Origin: Kitasatospora acidiphila
GTDB taxonomy: Bacteria > Actinomycetota > Actinomycetes > Streptomycetales > Streptomycetaceae
DNA: 64,000 nucleotides
Reading direction: 5' to 3'
Assembly: GCF_006636205.1 (NCBI RefSeq)
Contig: NZ_VIGB01000003.1
Location: forward strand, 7,318,501-7,382,500
The number at the start of each line of letters is the position of its first letter. The stretch's first letter is position 1. This document shows, piece after piece, positions 44,757-53,569 of the stretch. Both the position numbers and the translations under genes were made by a program. The notes under the pieces were generated by a model. It saw only the letters and a program-made list of their open reading frames with translations. It was not told where the DNA came from and did no database searches.

Positions 44757-46679
44757 ATGTCACTGCTGTCCGCTGTCCACGGACCGGCCGATCTCAAGCG
44801 GCTGCCGGCCAACCGGCTGCCCGAGCTGGCCCAGGAGATCCGGGACTTCCTGATCGAGGCGGTCTCCAAGACCGGCGGCCATCTCGGCCCCAACCTGGGC
44901 GTCGTCGAGCTGACCATCGCCCTGCACCGGGTCTTCGACTCGCCGAACGACCGGATCCTCTTCGACACCGGACACCAGTCCTACGTCCACAAGCTGCTGA
45001 CCGGCCGCCAGGACTTCAGCCGGCTGCGGGCCAGGGGCGGTCTGTCCGGCTACCCGTCCCGCGCCGAGTCCGAGCACGACGTGATCGAGAACTCGCACGC
45101 GTCCACGGTGCTCAGCTACGCCGACGGCATCGCCAAGGCCCACCAGATCCAGGGCCGCACGGACCGCCAGACCGTTGCCGTGATCGGCGACGGCGCGCTC
45201 ACCGGCGGCCTGGCCTGGGAGGCGCTCAACAACATCGCCGAGGCCCAGGACCGCCCGCTGGTCATCGTGGTCAACGACAACGAGCGGTCCTACGCCAAGA
45301 CCATCGGCGGCCTGGCCAACCACCTCGCCACCCTGCGCACCACCCAGGGCTACGAGCGCTTCCTCGCCTGGGGCAAGGAGGCGCTGCAGCGCACCCCGGT
45401 GGTCGGCCAGCCGATCTTCGAGGCGCTGCACGGCGCCAAGAAGGGCTTCAAGGACTCCTTCGCGCCGCAGGGCATGTTCGAGGACCTCGGCCTGAAGTAC
45501 GTCGGGCCGATCGACGGCCACGACATCGGCGCGGTGGAGTCCGCACTGCGCCGGGCCCGCGGCTTCGGCGGCCCGGTGATCGTGCACTGCCTGACCGTCA
45601 AGGGCCGCGGCTACCGGCCCGCCGAGCAGGACGAGGCCGACCGGTTCCACGCGGTCAACGCCATGGACCCGTACACCTGCCTGCCCATCTCGCCCTCCGG
45701 CGGCACCTCCTGGACCTCGGTGTTCAGCGAGGAGATGCTCGAGGTCGGCGCCCAGCGGCCGGACGTGGTGGCGATCACCGCGGCGATGCTGCAACCGGTG
45801 GGCCTGGCGCCGTTCGCCAAGGCCTTCCCGAAGCGCATCTTCGACGTCGGGATCGCCGAGCAGCACGCCGTGACCAGTGCGGCCGGCCTGGCCACCGCCG
45901 GGCTGCACCCGGTGGTCGCGGTCTACGCGACCTTCCTCAACCGGGCCTTCGACCAGGTGCTGATGGACGTCGCGCTGCACAAGCTCGGCGTCACCTTCGT
46001 GCTCGACCGGGCCGGGGTCACCGGCAATGACGGCGCCTCGCACAACGGCATGTGGGACCTGTCGGTGCTTCAAGTGGTGCCGGGCCTGCGGCTGGCCGCC
46101 CCGCGCGACGCCGAGCAGCTGCGCACCCAGCTGCACGAGGCCCTGGAGGTCGAGGACGCGCCCACCGTGCTGCGCTTCCCCAAGGGCGAGGTCGGCCCGC
46201 CGGTGCCGGCCGTCGAGCGGGTCGGCGGCGTGGACGTGCTGCAGCGCACCCGGGTGCCGGGCCGAGCGGGCCAGCAGATCCTGCTGGTCTCGGTCGGCGC
46301 GATGGCCGGCGCCTGCCTGGACGCCGCCGCCCTGCTCACCGCCGACGGGTTCGCCACCACCGTGGTCGACCCGCGCTGGGTCAAGCCGGTCGACCCGGCG
46401 CTGATCCGGCTCGCCGCCCAGCACACGCTGGTGGTGACCGTCGAGGACAACGGCCGCACCGGCGGGGTCGGCGCTGCCATCGCCCAGGCGCTGCGCGACG
46501 CCGAGGTGGACACCCCGCTGCGAGACCTCGGCCTGCGCCAGGAGTTCCTGGACCACGCCGGCCGCGGCGAGATCATGGAGGAGGCGGGCCTGACCGGTAC
46601 CGGCATCGCCGCCCAGGCCGCCGCCTACGCCAAGCACCTGCTGCCCGAACGAGGAGTGAACGAACCCCGTGCCAGCTGA
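44757..46679 (+). CDS. dxs: 1-deoxy-D-xylulose-5-phosphate synthase
   Basis: 640 aa from ATG 44757, preceded by aaaggtggag. Thiamine-diphosphate enzyme of the transketolase type, condensing pyruvate and glyceraldehyde 3-phosphate. Visible blocks: DTGHQSYVHKLLTGR, the ThDP site GDGALTGGLAWEALNN, VVNDNERSYAKTIGG, GIAEQHAVTSAAGLA and the C-terminal VTVEDNGRTGGVGAAI. First step of the MEP pathway, placed with ispG. The end overlaps hpnO by 11 nt. Confidence 0.95.
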   Translation: MSLLSAVHGPADLKRLPANRLPELAQEIRDFLIEAVSKTGGHLGPNLGVVELTIALHRVFDSPNDRILFDTGHQSYVHKLLTGRQDFSRLRARGGLSGYPSRAESEHDVIENSHASTVLSYADGIAKAHQIQGRTDRQTVAVIGDGALTGGLAWEALNNIAEAQDRPLVIVVNDNERSYAKTIGGLANHLATLRTTQGYERFLAWGKEALQRTPVVGQPIFEALHGAKKGFKDSFAPQGMFEDLGLKYVGPIDGHDIGAVESALRRARGFGGPVIVHCLTVKGRGYRPAEQDEADRFHAVNAMDPYTCLPISPSGGTSWTSVFSEEMLEVGAQRPDVVAITAAMLQPVGLAPFAKAFPKRIFDVGIAEQHAVTSAAGLATAGLHPVVAVYATFLNRAFDQVLMDVALHKLGVTFVLDRAGVTGNDGASHNGMWDLSVLQVVPGLRLAAPRDAEQLRTQLHEALEVEDAPTVLRFPKGEVGPPVPAVERVGGVDVLQRTRVPGRAGQQILLVSVGAMAGACLDAAALLTADGFATTVVDPRWVKPVDPALIRLAAQHTLVVTVEDNGRTGGVGAAIAQALRDAEVDTPLRDLGLRQEFLDHAGRGEIMEEAGLTGTGIAAQAAAYAKHLLPERGVNEPRAS

Positions 46680-48069
46680 CCGCCCGACCAACGCCCTGGA
46701 CCTCGCCGCCCTGCTCGCCGAGCGCGGCGATGAGCGGTACGAGCTGCACGCCCGGTACCTCAATCCGCAGCTGCCGCGGATGCTGCACACCATCGGCTTC
46801 GACAAGACCTACGACCGCGCCGCCGGTCCGTTCTTCTACGACGCCGAGGGCAACGAGTACCTCGACATGCTGGCCGGTTTCGGCATCTTCGCGCTGGGCC
46901 GCCACCACCCCGTGGTGCGCGACGCCGTCCAGCAGGTGATGGACCTCGACCTGCCGGACCTGACCCGGTTCGACTGCCCGCCATTGCCCGGACTGCTGGC
47001 CGAGAAGCTGCTGGGCTTCGCCCCCGGCCTGGACCGGGTGTTCTTCGGCAACAGCGGCACCGAGGCGGTGGAGACGGCGATCAAGTTCGCCCGCTACGCC
47101 ACCGGGCGGGGCCGGATCCTCTACGCCGACCACGCCTTCCACGGCCTGACCACTGGCTCGCTGTCGATCAACGGCGAGGGCGGGTTCAAGAAGGGCTTCG
47201 GCCCGCTGCTGCCGGACACCGCGATCCCGCTGGGCGACCTGGGCGCGCTCCAGCGGGAGCTGCGCCGCGGCGACGTGGCGGCGCTGATCGTCGAGCCGAT
47301 CCAGGGCAAGGGGGTGCACCAGGCCCCGCCCGGCTGGCTGCGGGCCGCCCAGGAGCTGCTGCACGAGAACAAGGCGCTGCTGATCTGCGACGAGGTGCAG
47401 ACCGGGATCGGCCGCACCGGCACCTTCTTCGCCTACCAGGCCGAGGAGGGCGTGCAGCCCGACCTGGTCTGCGCGGCCAAGGCGCTCTCCGGCGGCTATG
47501 TGCCGATCGGCGCCACCCTCGGCAAGAACTGGATCTTCGAGAAGGTGTACTCCTCGATGGACCGGGTGCTGGTGCACTCGGCCAGCTTCGGGTCGAACAA
47601 CCAGGCGATGGCCGCCGGCCTGGCCACCCTGCAGGTGATCCAGGACGAGAAGGTGGTGGAGAACGCCCGGGTGGTCGGCGAGGTGTTCCGCTCCCGGCTG
47701 GCCGCGCTCACCGAGAAGTACGAGCTGCTCGCCGACGTGCGCGGGCGCGGGCTGATGATCGGCATCGAGTTCGGCCGGCCGAAGTCGCTCAAGCTGCGTA
47801 CCGGGTGGACGGCGCTGCAGGCCGCCCGGAAGGGCCTGTTCGCCCAGATGGTGGTGGTCCCGCTGCTGCAGCGGCACCGGATCCTCACCCAGGTCTCCGG
47901 AGACCTCCAGGAGGTGATCAAGCTGATCCCGCCGCTGATCATCACCGAGGCCGAGGTGGACCGCTTCCTGGACGCGTTCTGCGACGTGATGGACGACGCG
48001 CACCGCGGCAGCGGCCTGATGTGGGACTTCGGCAAGACCCTGGTGAAGCAGGCGGTCGCCAACCGCTGA
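46669..48069 (+). CDS. hpnO: class III aminotransferase HpnO (aminobacteriohopanetriol synthesis)
   Basis: 466 aa from GTG 46669. PLP-dependent, class III: GNSGTEAVETAIKFAR, DHAFHGLTTGSLSI, LLICDEVQTGIGRTG and the Schiff-base Lys in LVCAAKALSGGYVPIGA. At the end of a hopanoid operon this family converts the ribosylhopane-derived aldehyde to aminobacteriohopanetriol. The substrate is inferred from context; by sequence alone an ornithine or acetylornithine aminotransferase could not be excluded. Confidence 0.9.
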   Translation: MPADRPTNALDLAALLAERGDERYELHARYLNPQLPRMLHTIGFDKTYDRAAGPFFYDAEGNEYLDMLAGFGIFALGRHHPVVRDAVQQVMDLDLPDLTRFDCPPLPGLLAEKLLGFAPGLDRVFFGNSGTEAVETAIKFARYATGRGRILYADHAFHGLTTGSLSINGEGGFKKGFGPLLPDTAIPLGDLGALQRELRRGDVAALIVEPIQGKGVHQAPPGWLRAAQELLHENKALLICDEVQTGIGRTGTFFAYQAEEGVQPDLVCAAKALSGGYVPIGATLGKNWIFEKVYSSMDRVLVHSASFGSNNQAMAAGLATLQVIQDEKVVENARVVGEVFRSRLAALTEKYELLADVRGRGLMIGIEFGRPKSLKLRTGWTALQAARKGLFAQMVVVPLLQRHRILTQVSGDLQEVIKLIPPLIITEAEVDRFLDAFCDVMDDAHRGSGLMWDFGKTLVKQAVANR

Positions 48070-48072
48070 CCG

Positions 48073-48357
48073 CTACAGCTCCACCCGGCGCCGGCGGATC
48101 ACCACGTAGAGGTCCACGGCGGCGAACAGCGTGAGCACGAAGCTGACCACCGCGAAGCCGACCAGGGTTCCCTGAGAGGGCACTCCGGTCGGCTTCGCCA
48201 GTGCCGCGAAGATCGCGAAAGTGGCCGTCATCAGGGCGAAGAACGGGGTGAAGATCACCGACAGCAGGAACCGCAGCTTCAGGTCGCTGCGCGCGAACCG
48301 GGGCTCGGTTCCGCTGCGCCAGCGGCGCGGGGTGGTCGCGTAGCGCATGGTGCGCAC
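48073..48357 (-). CDS. small membrane protein (DUF6343-like)
   Basis: 94 aa with two membrane spans (FLLSVIFTPFFALMTATFAI and GTLVGFAVVSFVLTLFAAVD) separated by a short loop, and a basic N-terminus with RRWRSGTEPRFARSDLKLRF. The GTEPRxARSxLxLR pattern resembles a small actinobacterial family of unknown function, which I assign tentatively. It converges on hpnO with 3 nt between. Confidence 0.65.
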   Translation of the reverse strand: MRTMRYATTPRRWRSGTEPRFARSDLKLRFLLSVIFTPFFALMTATFAIFAALAKPTGVPSQGTLVGFAVVSFVLTLFAAVDLYVVIRRRRVEL

Positions 48358-48478
48358 CTCCGTCCGTCTCTGGCAAGGCAGTGCCCGGACAACTCCAGGC
48401 TAATCCGGAGTAACCTCATGAGCCGAGGCGAACGGGCCGCGGTCGGGGCAGACCGGGGGCGAGGAGCGGAGGAGCGGC

Positions 48479-48727
48479 GTGAGCATCGCGGTGTGCACCA
48501 TCTGCACCGGGACCGGCCGACTGGCCGGCCTGCAGTGCCGGACTTGCAAGGGCACCGGGACCACCGAGCGGGACGGCGGCGGCAACTGCTTCCTGTGCAG
48601 CGGCACCGGAACGTACACCCGCTACCGGGTCTCCGCCGACGGCAGCAAGCAGGCCTACCGGGAGGAGCCCTGCCGGACCTGCGACGGCACCGGAACGATC
48701 ACTGGAAGCCACTCGGCCGACGCTTGA
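48479..48727 (+). CDS. mini-protein with four DnaJ-type zinc motifs
   Basis: 82 aa from GTG 48479, preceded by gcggagga. Almost the whole chain is four CxxCxGxG motifs: CTICTGTG, CRTCKGTG, CFLCSGTG, CRTCDGTG. This is the cysteine-rich zinc domain of DnaJ without J or substrate domains. Two zinc ions are expected. A role as a stand-alone redox or protein-binding module is inference; no J-domain partner is adjacent. Confidence 0.75.
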   Translation: MSIAVCTICTGTGRLAGLQCRTCKGTGTTERDGGGNCFLCSGTGTYTRYRVSADGSKQAYREEPCRTCDGTGTITGSHSADA

Positions 48728-48808
48728 TCGTCCGTCAGTTCGCCCTTTCTGATGTACGGTCAAACCGCTACCGTGGACGTACTCTTCGTATCCGATGCGA
48801 GGTCGCCC

Positions 48809-49012
48809 ATGGTCGTCACCGACACTTACTTCCGGTACTGCGCCTCATGCGGTACGCCGGTCAGCGAGGGTCCGGAAGGCGGCTATGTCTGCGGGGCCTG
48901 CTTCCACGTGGTGGAGCCGCTGGGGGCGGACGCGGCGCGCAGGCGGCGCCGCGCCGAGCGGGCCGCCATGGTCGCGGAGGCCGCCCGGCTGCGGGCGCTG
49001 CGGCAGTTCTAG
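48809..49012 (+). CDS. small zinc-ribbon protein
   Basis: 67 aa from ATG 48809 (an in-frame ATG at 48752 is less likely). A single CxxC...CxxC ribbon: YCASCGTP and VCGACFHVVEPL, then a basic Arg/Ala-rich helix. Probably binds one zinc and a nucleic acid or protein partner. Function unknown. Confidence 0.6.
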   Translation: MVVTDTYFRYCASCGTPVSEGPEGGYVCGACFHVVEPLGADAARRRRRAERAAMVAEAARLRALRQF

Positions 49013-49015
49013 CGG

Positions 49016-49854
49016 CTACCGCTTCCTGGCCACCACGGCATAACCCGGTGCCCACACATCGGCCGCCCCGGCGGATTCCGGACGCCACTGGGGGATGACC
49101 ACCAGGCCGGGCTCGACCAGCTCCAGGCCCTCCAGGAACCGCTCGATCTGCGCGCGGGGGCGCGGGGTGGCCTGGGCGGCCGCCCTGCGGTAGACCTCCT
49201 TCCCGGCCTCCGTCTGGGCCGGGTCGCCGAAGTCGCCGGTGCCGTGCGACATGATCAGGAAGCTGCCCGGGGCCAGCGCGTCCAGCAGCGTCTTCACGAT
49301 CCCGTACGGATCCTGCTCCTCGTCTATGAAGTGCAGCACCGCGATCAGCATCAGCGCGATCGGCCGGTCGAAGTCCAGCGCCTCGCGCACCTGCTGGTCG
49401 GCGAGGATCGCGGCCGGGTCGCGCAGGTCGGCCTGCAGGGCCAGCGTCCGGCCGTGCGAGGGGCCGGCCATCAGGGCCCGGGCGTGCGCGAGCACGATCG
49501 GGTCGTTGTCCACGTAGACCACCCGGACCTGCGGGTCGACCTGCTGCGCCACCTCATGGGTGTTGCCCTCGGTCGGGATGCCGGTGCCGATGTCCAGGAA
49601 CTGGTCGACGCCCTGCTCGGCGACGAAGCGCACGGCGCGCTGCAGGAACGCCCGGTTGGCCTTGGCGGCCTCCGGGATGCCCGGGGCGATCGCGATGATC
49701 TGCTCGGCGGCGGCGCGGTCGGCCGGGAAGTTGTCCTTGCCGCCCAGGAAGTAGTCGTAGATCCGGGCCGGGTGCGGAATCTCCGGTCGCAGGTCGGTGG
49801 CCGGCGGGGGCTCCTGGGCCAGTCCTGTGCCATCCAGCTGGTGTTGTCAGCCAT
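49016..49854 (-). pseudogene. SAM-dependent methyltransferase (DUF574 type), frameshifted at the N-terminus
   Basis: The start at ATG 49854 (behind a gggag ribosome site) reads MADNTSWMAQDWP. The expected continuation, EPPPATDLRPEIPHPARIYD and YFLGGKDNFPADR, is in another frame, which then runs intact to 49016 through RFVAEQGVDQFLDIGTGIPT, VVYVDNDPIVLAHARAL and LMLIAVLHFIDEE. The missing base falls in the gg/ccc run at about 49,816-49,821. The family is a large streptomycete group of S-adenosyl-methionine methyltransferases of mostly unknown substrate. A single indel in a conserved protein favours a consensus error. Confidence 0.75.
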
Positions 49855-50026
49855 CGTCGCTCCCGCCCTCATCGGTGATGTGGGAGCAGCATAGACAGTG
49901 GGCGATCAGCTGTCCGACGGTCCGTCAGATTTTCGGCGGACGGTAACCATGACGACCACCATGAGAATTCACTCGCAATTCCCGTTGACTGCCTGGGAGC
50001 GAGCCGTAAAACGTCAACAACTGACA

Positions 50027-50064
50027 CGACCCTGGTCACCGGATCGGCATCGTGACCAGGGTCG
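50027..50064 (-). terminator. hairpin downstream of fabG
   Basis: Perfect 13-bp stem (cgaccctggtcac/gtgaccagggtcg) with a 12-nt loop, 15 nt past the fabG stop; on the minus strand a tttt follows about 20 nt later. Confidence 0.65.
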
Positions 50065-50078
50065 CTACGCAGGACGGA

Positions 50079-50846
50079 CTAGTCGAGCGGGCCGCCCGCG
50101 ACGTAAATCACCTGGCCGCTGACGAAACCGGCGCCCTCGCTCACCAGGAACGAGATGGTGTGGGCGATGTCCTCCGGAACACCCACCCGCTGCACCGGGA
50201 TCTGGGTGGCGGCGGCCTCCTTGAAGGCCTCGAACTCCATGCCGACCCGGGCCGCGGTGGCGGCCGTCATGTCGGTGGCGATGAAGCCCGGGGCCACCGC
50301 GTTGGCGGTGATGCCGAACTTGCCCAGCTCGATCGCCAGGGTCTTGGTGAAGCCCTGCAGACCGGCCTTGGCCGCCGAGTAGTTGGCCTGGCCGCGGTTG
50401 CCCTGGGCGGACGAGGACGAGAGGTTGACGATCCGCCCGAAGTGGGCGTCCACCATGTGCTTCTGCACCGCGCGGGTCATCAGGAAGGCGCCGCGCAGGT
50501 GCACGTTCATGACGGTGTCCCAGTCCGACTGGGACATCTTGAACAGCAGGTTGTCGCGCAGCACACCGGCGTTGTTGACCAGCACCACCGGGGCGCCGAG
50601 CTCGGTCGCGATCCGCTCCACGGCCGCCGCGACCTGGGCCTCGTCCGACACGTCCGCACCCACCGCGAGGGCCCGGCCGCCGGCCGCGACGATCTTGTCG
50701 ACGGTCTCCTTGCCCGCGCTCTCCTCCAGGTCGACGACCGCGACGGCGAAGCCGTCGGCGGCGAGCCGGAGCGCGGTGGCGGCACCGATGCCGCGGGCGG
50801 CACCGGTGACGACGGCGACCCTGTGCGTGCTGGTCTGCTCGGTCAT
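50079..50846 (-). CDS. fabG: 3-oxoacyl-ACP reductase / short-chain dehydrogenase
   Basis: 255 aa from ATG 50846. Classical SDR: TGAARGIG cofactor loop, VNNAGVL, catalytic Ser in VNLSSSS and YSAAK (Tyr and Lys). The FabG-like sequence (INxAGxxRD form NNAGVLRDNLLFKMSQSDWD) and lack of a fused domain suggest reduction of 3-oxoacyl thioesters, though the true chain or alcohol substrate is uncertain. It is divergent from the MarR gene, with a 338-bp gap. Confidence 0.85.
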   Translation of the reverse strand: MTEQTSTHRVAVVTGAARGIGAATALRLAADGFAVAVVDLEESAGKETVDKIVAAGGRALAVGADVSDEAQVAAAVERIATELGAPVVLVNNAGVLRDNLLFKMSQSDWDTVMNVHLRGAFLMTRAVQKHMVDAHFGRIVNLSSSSAQGNRGQANYSAAKAGLQGFTKTLAIELGKFGITANAVAPGFIATDMTAATAARVGMEFEAFKEAAATQIPVQRVGVPEDIAHTISFLVSEGAGFVSGQVIYVAGGPLD

Positions 50847-51023
50847 TCGGAGTACTCGTCTCTACTCGATTCGGGGTGCAGTTACCCTACCGGCGAGTAG
50901 TAGAGCGGAGAAGAGCGCCCGCCGGTTGAATGCTCAACTCCTTGGCGTGGGACGAATTACGACAAGTACACCGAACATCCGTCTACTATCCGCCCCTGCC
51001 TGCCGCATTGCGGCCTCCGTTTG

Positions 51024-51029
51024 TATAGT
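51024..51029 (+). promoter_or_regulatory. possible -10 box upstream of the double-MarR gene
   Basis: TATAGT in ttgtatagtgtgcg is the best -10 match in the 338-bp gap between fabG and the MarR gene, 155 nt before the start. No convincing -35 was found at 16-18 nt. The rest of the gap holds nothing else I can identify. Confidence 0.3.
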
Positions 51030-51184
51030 GTGCGCCAGCAGCCGTCGGCTGCACGGCGGAGCTCCCCTCGAAAAGGGTCGACATCACTGCGGTTGATGGC
51101 GATTCGCTTGGGGGAGGCCAGCGCGCCGCTACTGCCCCGCCCGGGTGTCCCACAGCACGCCGGGTGTGACATCAGGACGGATTC

Positions 51185-52093
51185 ATGGTGCTGGGGGAGA
51201 TCCCGACGACCCGCGTGCCCGGCAGACTGCAGCAGTCGCCCGGGCACCTCATCCGCGTGGCCCAGCAGGTGCACACCCGGCTGTGGTCCGAACACGTGGG
51301 AGCCGAACTGACGGCTCCTCAGTTCGCGGTCCTGCTTGCCCTCGCTCTCGAACCGGGCGCCGACCAGCGCACGGTGGGGGAGCGGGCCTCGCTGGACAAG
51401 GCGACGATGGCCGAGATGGTCGCTCGGCTGGTACGGCGTGGCCTGGTGCTGCGCCGTCGCGATCCGGCGGACGGCCGGCGCAAACTGCTCGCGCTCTCGC
51501 AGAACGGCGCCCAGGCGGTCCGAGAGGCCACCGGCGGCGTGGTGCGGGTGCAACGCATGCTGTTCGAACCGCTGTCGGGTGAGGAACAGCTCGAACTGGT
51601 AAGGGTGCTGGCCAAGATAGCCCGGCTGGAGCCGGCCGCCGTCGCCTCGTTGACGGACACCCGTCCGCTGCTGGATGCCCAGCGTGCGGTCGGGTACCTG
51701 ATCCGGGTTGGCCAGCAGGTTCACACCAAGCTCTGGTCGGAGTACGTCGGTTCGGAGCTGACGGCACCTCAGTTCGCGGTGCTGGACGCCCTGGAGACCG
51801 AGCCGGGCGCCGACCAGCGCACGGTCGGCGAGCTCGCCTCGCTGGACAAGGCGACGATGGCCGAGATGGTCTCGCGACTGGTCCGCCGCGGTCTGGTGCT
51901 GCGCCGGCGCGACCCTTCGGATGGACGGCGCAATCTGCTCTCGCTCTCGCCCACCGGTCAGGAGCTGTTGCACAGCGCCGCGGCCGGGGTGGCGCAGGTC
52001 GAGCGGCAGCTGCTCGAACCGCTCGACCAACTGGAGCGCCAGCGGGTGCTGGTGCTGCTGACGAAGGCGGCCAGGCTCGCGCCGCTGGTGTAA
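51185..52093 (+). CDS. tandem double-domain MarR-family regulator
   Basis: 302 aa from ATG 51185. It contains two full MarR domains in one chain, about residues 15-155 and 165-300. Each has the sequence LIRVxQQVHTxLWSE, LTAPQFAVL, GADQRTVGE, SLDKATMAEMV and LVRRGLVLRRRDP. The halves are strongly alike, so this is an internal duplication. MarR proteins normally dimerise to bind DNA; here one polypeptide could supply both winged helices. Its target is unknown. The flanking fabG and aldo/keto reductase are candidates. Confidence 0.85.
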   Translation: MVLGEIPTTRVPGRLQQSPGHLIRVAQQVHTRLWSEHVGAELTAPQFAVLLALALEPGADQRTVGERASLDKATMAEMVARLVRRGLVLRRRDPADGRRKLLALSQNGAQAVREATGGVVRVQRMLFEPLSGEEQLELVRVLAKIARLEPAAVASLTDTRPLLDAQRAVGYLIRVGQQVHTKLWSEYVGSELTAPQFAVLDALETEPGADQRTVGELASLDKATMAEMVSRLVRRGLVLRRRDPSDGRRNLLSLSPTGQELLHSAAAGVAQVERQLLEPLDQLERQRVLVLLTKAARLAPLV

Positions 52094-52137
52094 CGATTCG
52101 TCAGCCCAGTGACCATGAGGGGTACTGGCCGACACAC

Positions 52138-52180
52138 GTATGAGCGCCCCTTGTTGCTCGGGGCGCTCATACGATTTTTC
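52138..52180. terminator. strong hairpin after the MarR gene
   Basis: Perfect 13-bp stem (gtatgagcgcccc/ggggcgctcatac), 9-nt loop, then gatttttc. It is a textbook intrinsic terminator for the plus strand and probably also ends the convergent aldo/keto reductase transcript. Confidence 0.88.
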
Positions 52181-52258
52181 ACTGGTTGGCGAACAGTCAT
52201 CCCAGTGAGGCGAACGGCCGTGCCCGCCGAGGGGTGCTCAACTCGGCGGGCGGCACCG

Positions 52259-53113
52259 TCAGTTCCAGTCGAAGCCGGACGGGTCCGGGCCGAGCCGCTT
52301 GCCGGTGGCGCTGCCGTCGATCGCGGCGAGGTCCTCGGCGTCCAGCTCGAAGCCGGTGACGTCGAAGTTCTCCCGGATCCGGGACGGCGTGACGGACTTC
52401 GGGATCGCGACGATGTCGTGCTGCAGGTGCCAGCGCAGCACCACCTGGGCGACCGTGCGGCCGTGCTTGGCGGCGATCTTGGCGAGCACCGGCTCGGCGA
52501 GCAGCGCACCGCCCTGGCCCAGCGGGCTCCAGGCCTCGGTGGTGATGCCGTGCTCGGCGTGGAAGGCACGCAGCTCGCGCTGCGGGAAGTGCGGGTGCAG
52601 CTCCACCTGGTTGATCGCCGGGACCACCGAGGTGGTCTCGAACAGGTGGGTGAGCTCGGCCTGGCCGAAGTTGGAGACGCCGATCGCCTTGGTCCGCCCG
52701 CTGGCGAGCAGCTCCTCGAAGGCGGCCCAGACGTTGCCGTAGCTGCCGTGCATCGGGCGCGGCCAGTGGATCAGGTACAGGTCGAGGTAGTCGGTGCCGA
52801 GCCGGGCCAGCGAGGCGTCGAACTCGCGCAGCACGGCGTCCCGCCCGGCCTGGCCCGACCAGTCGCGGGTGCCGCTGTTCCACAGCTTGGTGGTGAGGAA
52901 CAGCTCCTCGCGGGGGACGCCGGCCTGCCGGATGCCCTCGCCGGTGCCGGCCTCGTTCTCGTAGATCGCGGCGGTGTCGATGCTGCGGTAGCCGGCCTCG
53001 ATCGCGGTGCGCACCGCGGCGGCCGCCTCCTCGTCCGGAACCTGCCAGACGCCGAAGCCGAGCTGCGGGATGACCACGCCGTTGTTCAGGGTGATGCCGG
53101 GGATGCTGCTCAC
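52259..53113 (-). CDS. aldo/keto reductase
   Basis: 284 aa from ATG 53113. NADPH-dependent (beta/alpha)8 reductase: the catalytic tetrad is visible as Asp and Tyr in SIDTAAIYENE, Lys in FLTTKLWNSG and His in YLIHWPRP. The cofactor block IPKSVTPSRIRENFDV is standard. The 2,5-diketo-gluconate-reductase-like branch reduces many aldehydes and ketones, so substrate is unassigned. Confidence 0.92.
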   Translation of the reverse strand: MSSIPGITLNNGVVIPQLGFGVWQVPDEEAAAAVRTAIEAGYRSIDTAAIYENEAGTGEGIRQAGVPREELFLTTKLWNSGTRDWSGQAGRDAVLREFDASLARLGTDYLDLYLIHWPRPMHGSYGNVWAAFEELLASGRTKAIGVSNFGQAELTHLFETTSVVPAINQVELHPHFPQRELRAFHAEHGITTEAWSPLGQGGALLAEPVLAKIAAKHGRTVAQVVLRWHLQHDIVAIPKSVTPSRIRENFDVTGFELDAEDLAAIDGSATGKRLGPDPSGFDWN

Positions 53114-53292
53114 GAAGGTTTCGCGCCTCTCGTCCTGGTTCGGTGGTTTCGTTCAGTGAACCAATGAGATGGCCGTGATGTTCCCGGGTACCGGACTGCG
53201 GGTCACCCGTCCAGGTGAGTCGGCGTCCTCCGAACGAGGGACGGGGTGGTGCTTCGGTCGATCTTCGTGGCACCAGGGCGCAGACTTGCGGT

Positions 53293-53544
53293 GTGACGAG
53301 GAATCCGGGCCGTCAGTTCGACGGCAGGAAGAAGAGCGACATCGCGGGCGTCCCGACCAGCATCGTGGTCGGTGTGGTGACGGCCCTGCTGGCGCTCTGG
53401 TTCCTGCTGGCCAACCTTGAGAGGGTGAAGATCCAGTTCTGGTTCTTCACGGTGACCGCGCCACTGTGGATCGCGCTCGCCGCGACGCTGCTGATCGGCG
53501 GCGTGCTCGGCTGGGTGCTCAAGGGGCGGCGCGAGAACCGGTAG
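53293..53544 (+). CDS. LapA-like two-span membrane protein
   Basis: 83 aa from GTG 53293. Two hydrophobic segments (PTSIVVGVVTALLALWFLLA and PLWIALAATLLIGGVLGWVL) flank NLERVKIQFWFFTVT, the layout of the LapA/DUF1049 family. The C-terminus is basic (KGRRENR). Inner-membrane protein of unknown role in actinomycetes. It precedes the glutamate-type ABC operon by 25 nt. Confidence 0.75.
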   Translation: MTRNPGRQFDGRKKSDIAGVPTSIVVGVVTALLALWFLLANLERVKIQFWFFTVTAPLWIALAATLLIGGVLGWVLKGRRENR

Positions 53545-53569
53545 GGGCCGGACGAGGGGAGGGGGCCGG

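Noticed and set aside
44760..48003. Minus-strand frames of 681 and 476 codons opposite dxs and hpnO
   Set aside because: Antisense shadows of two well-conserved genes, with no family features of their own.
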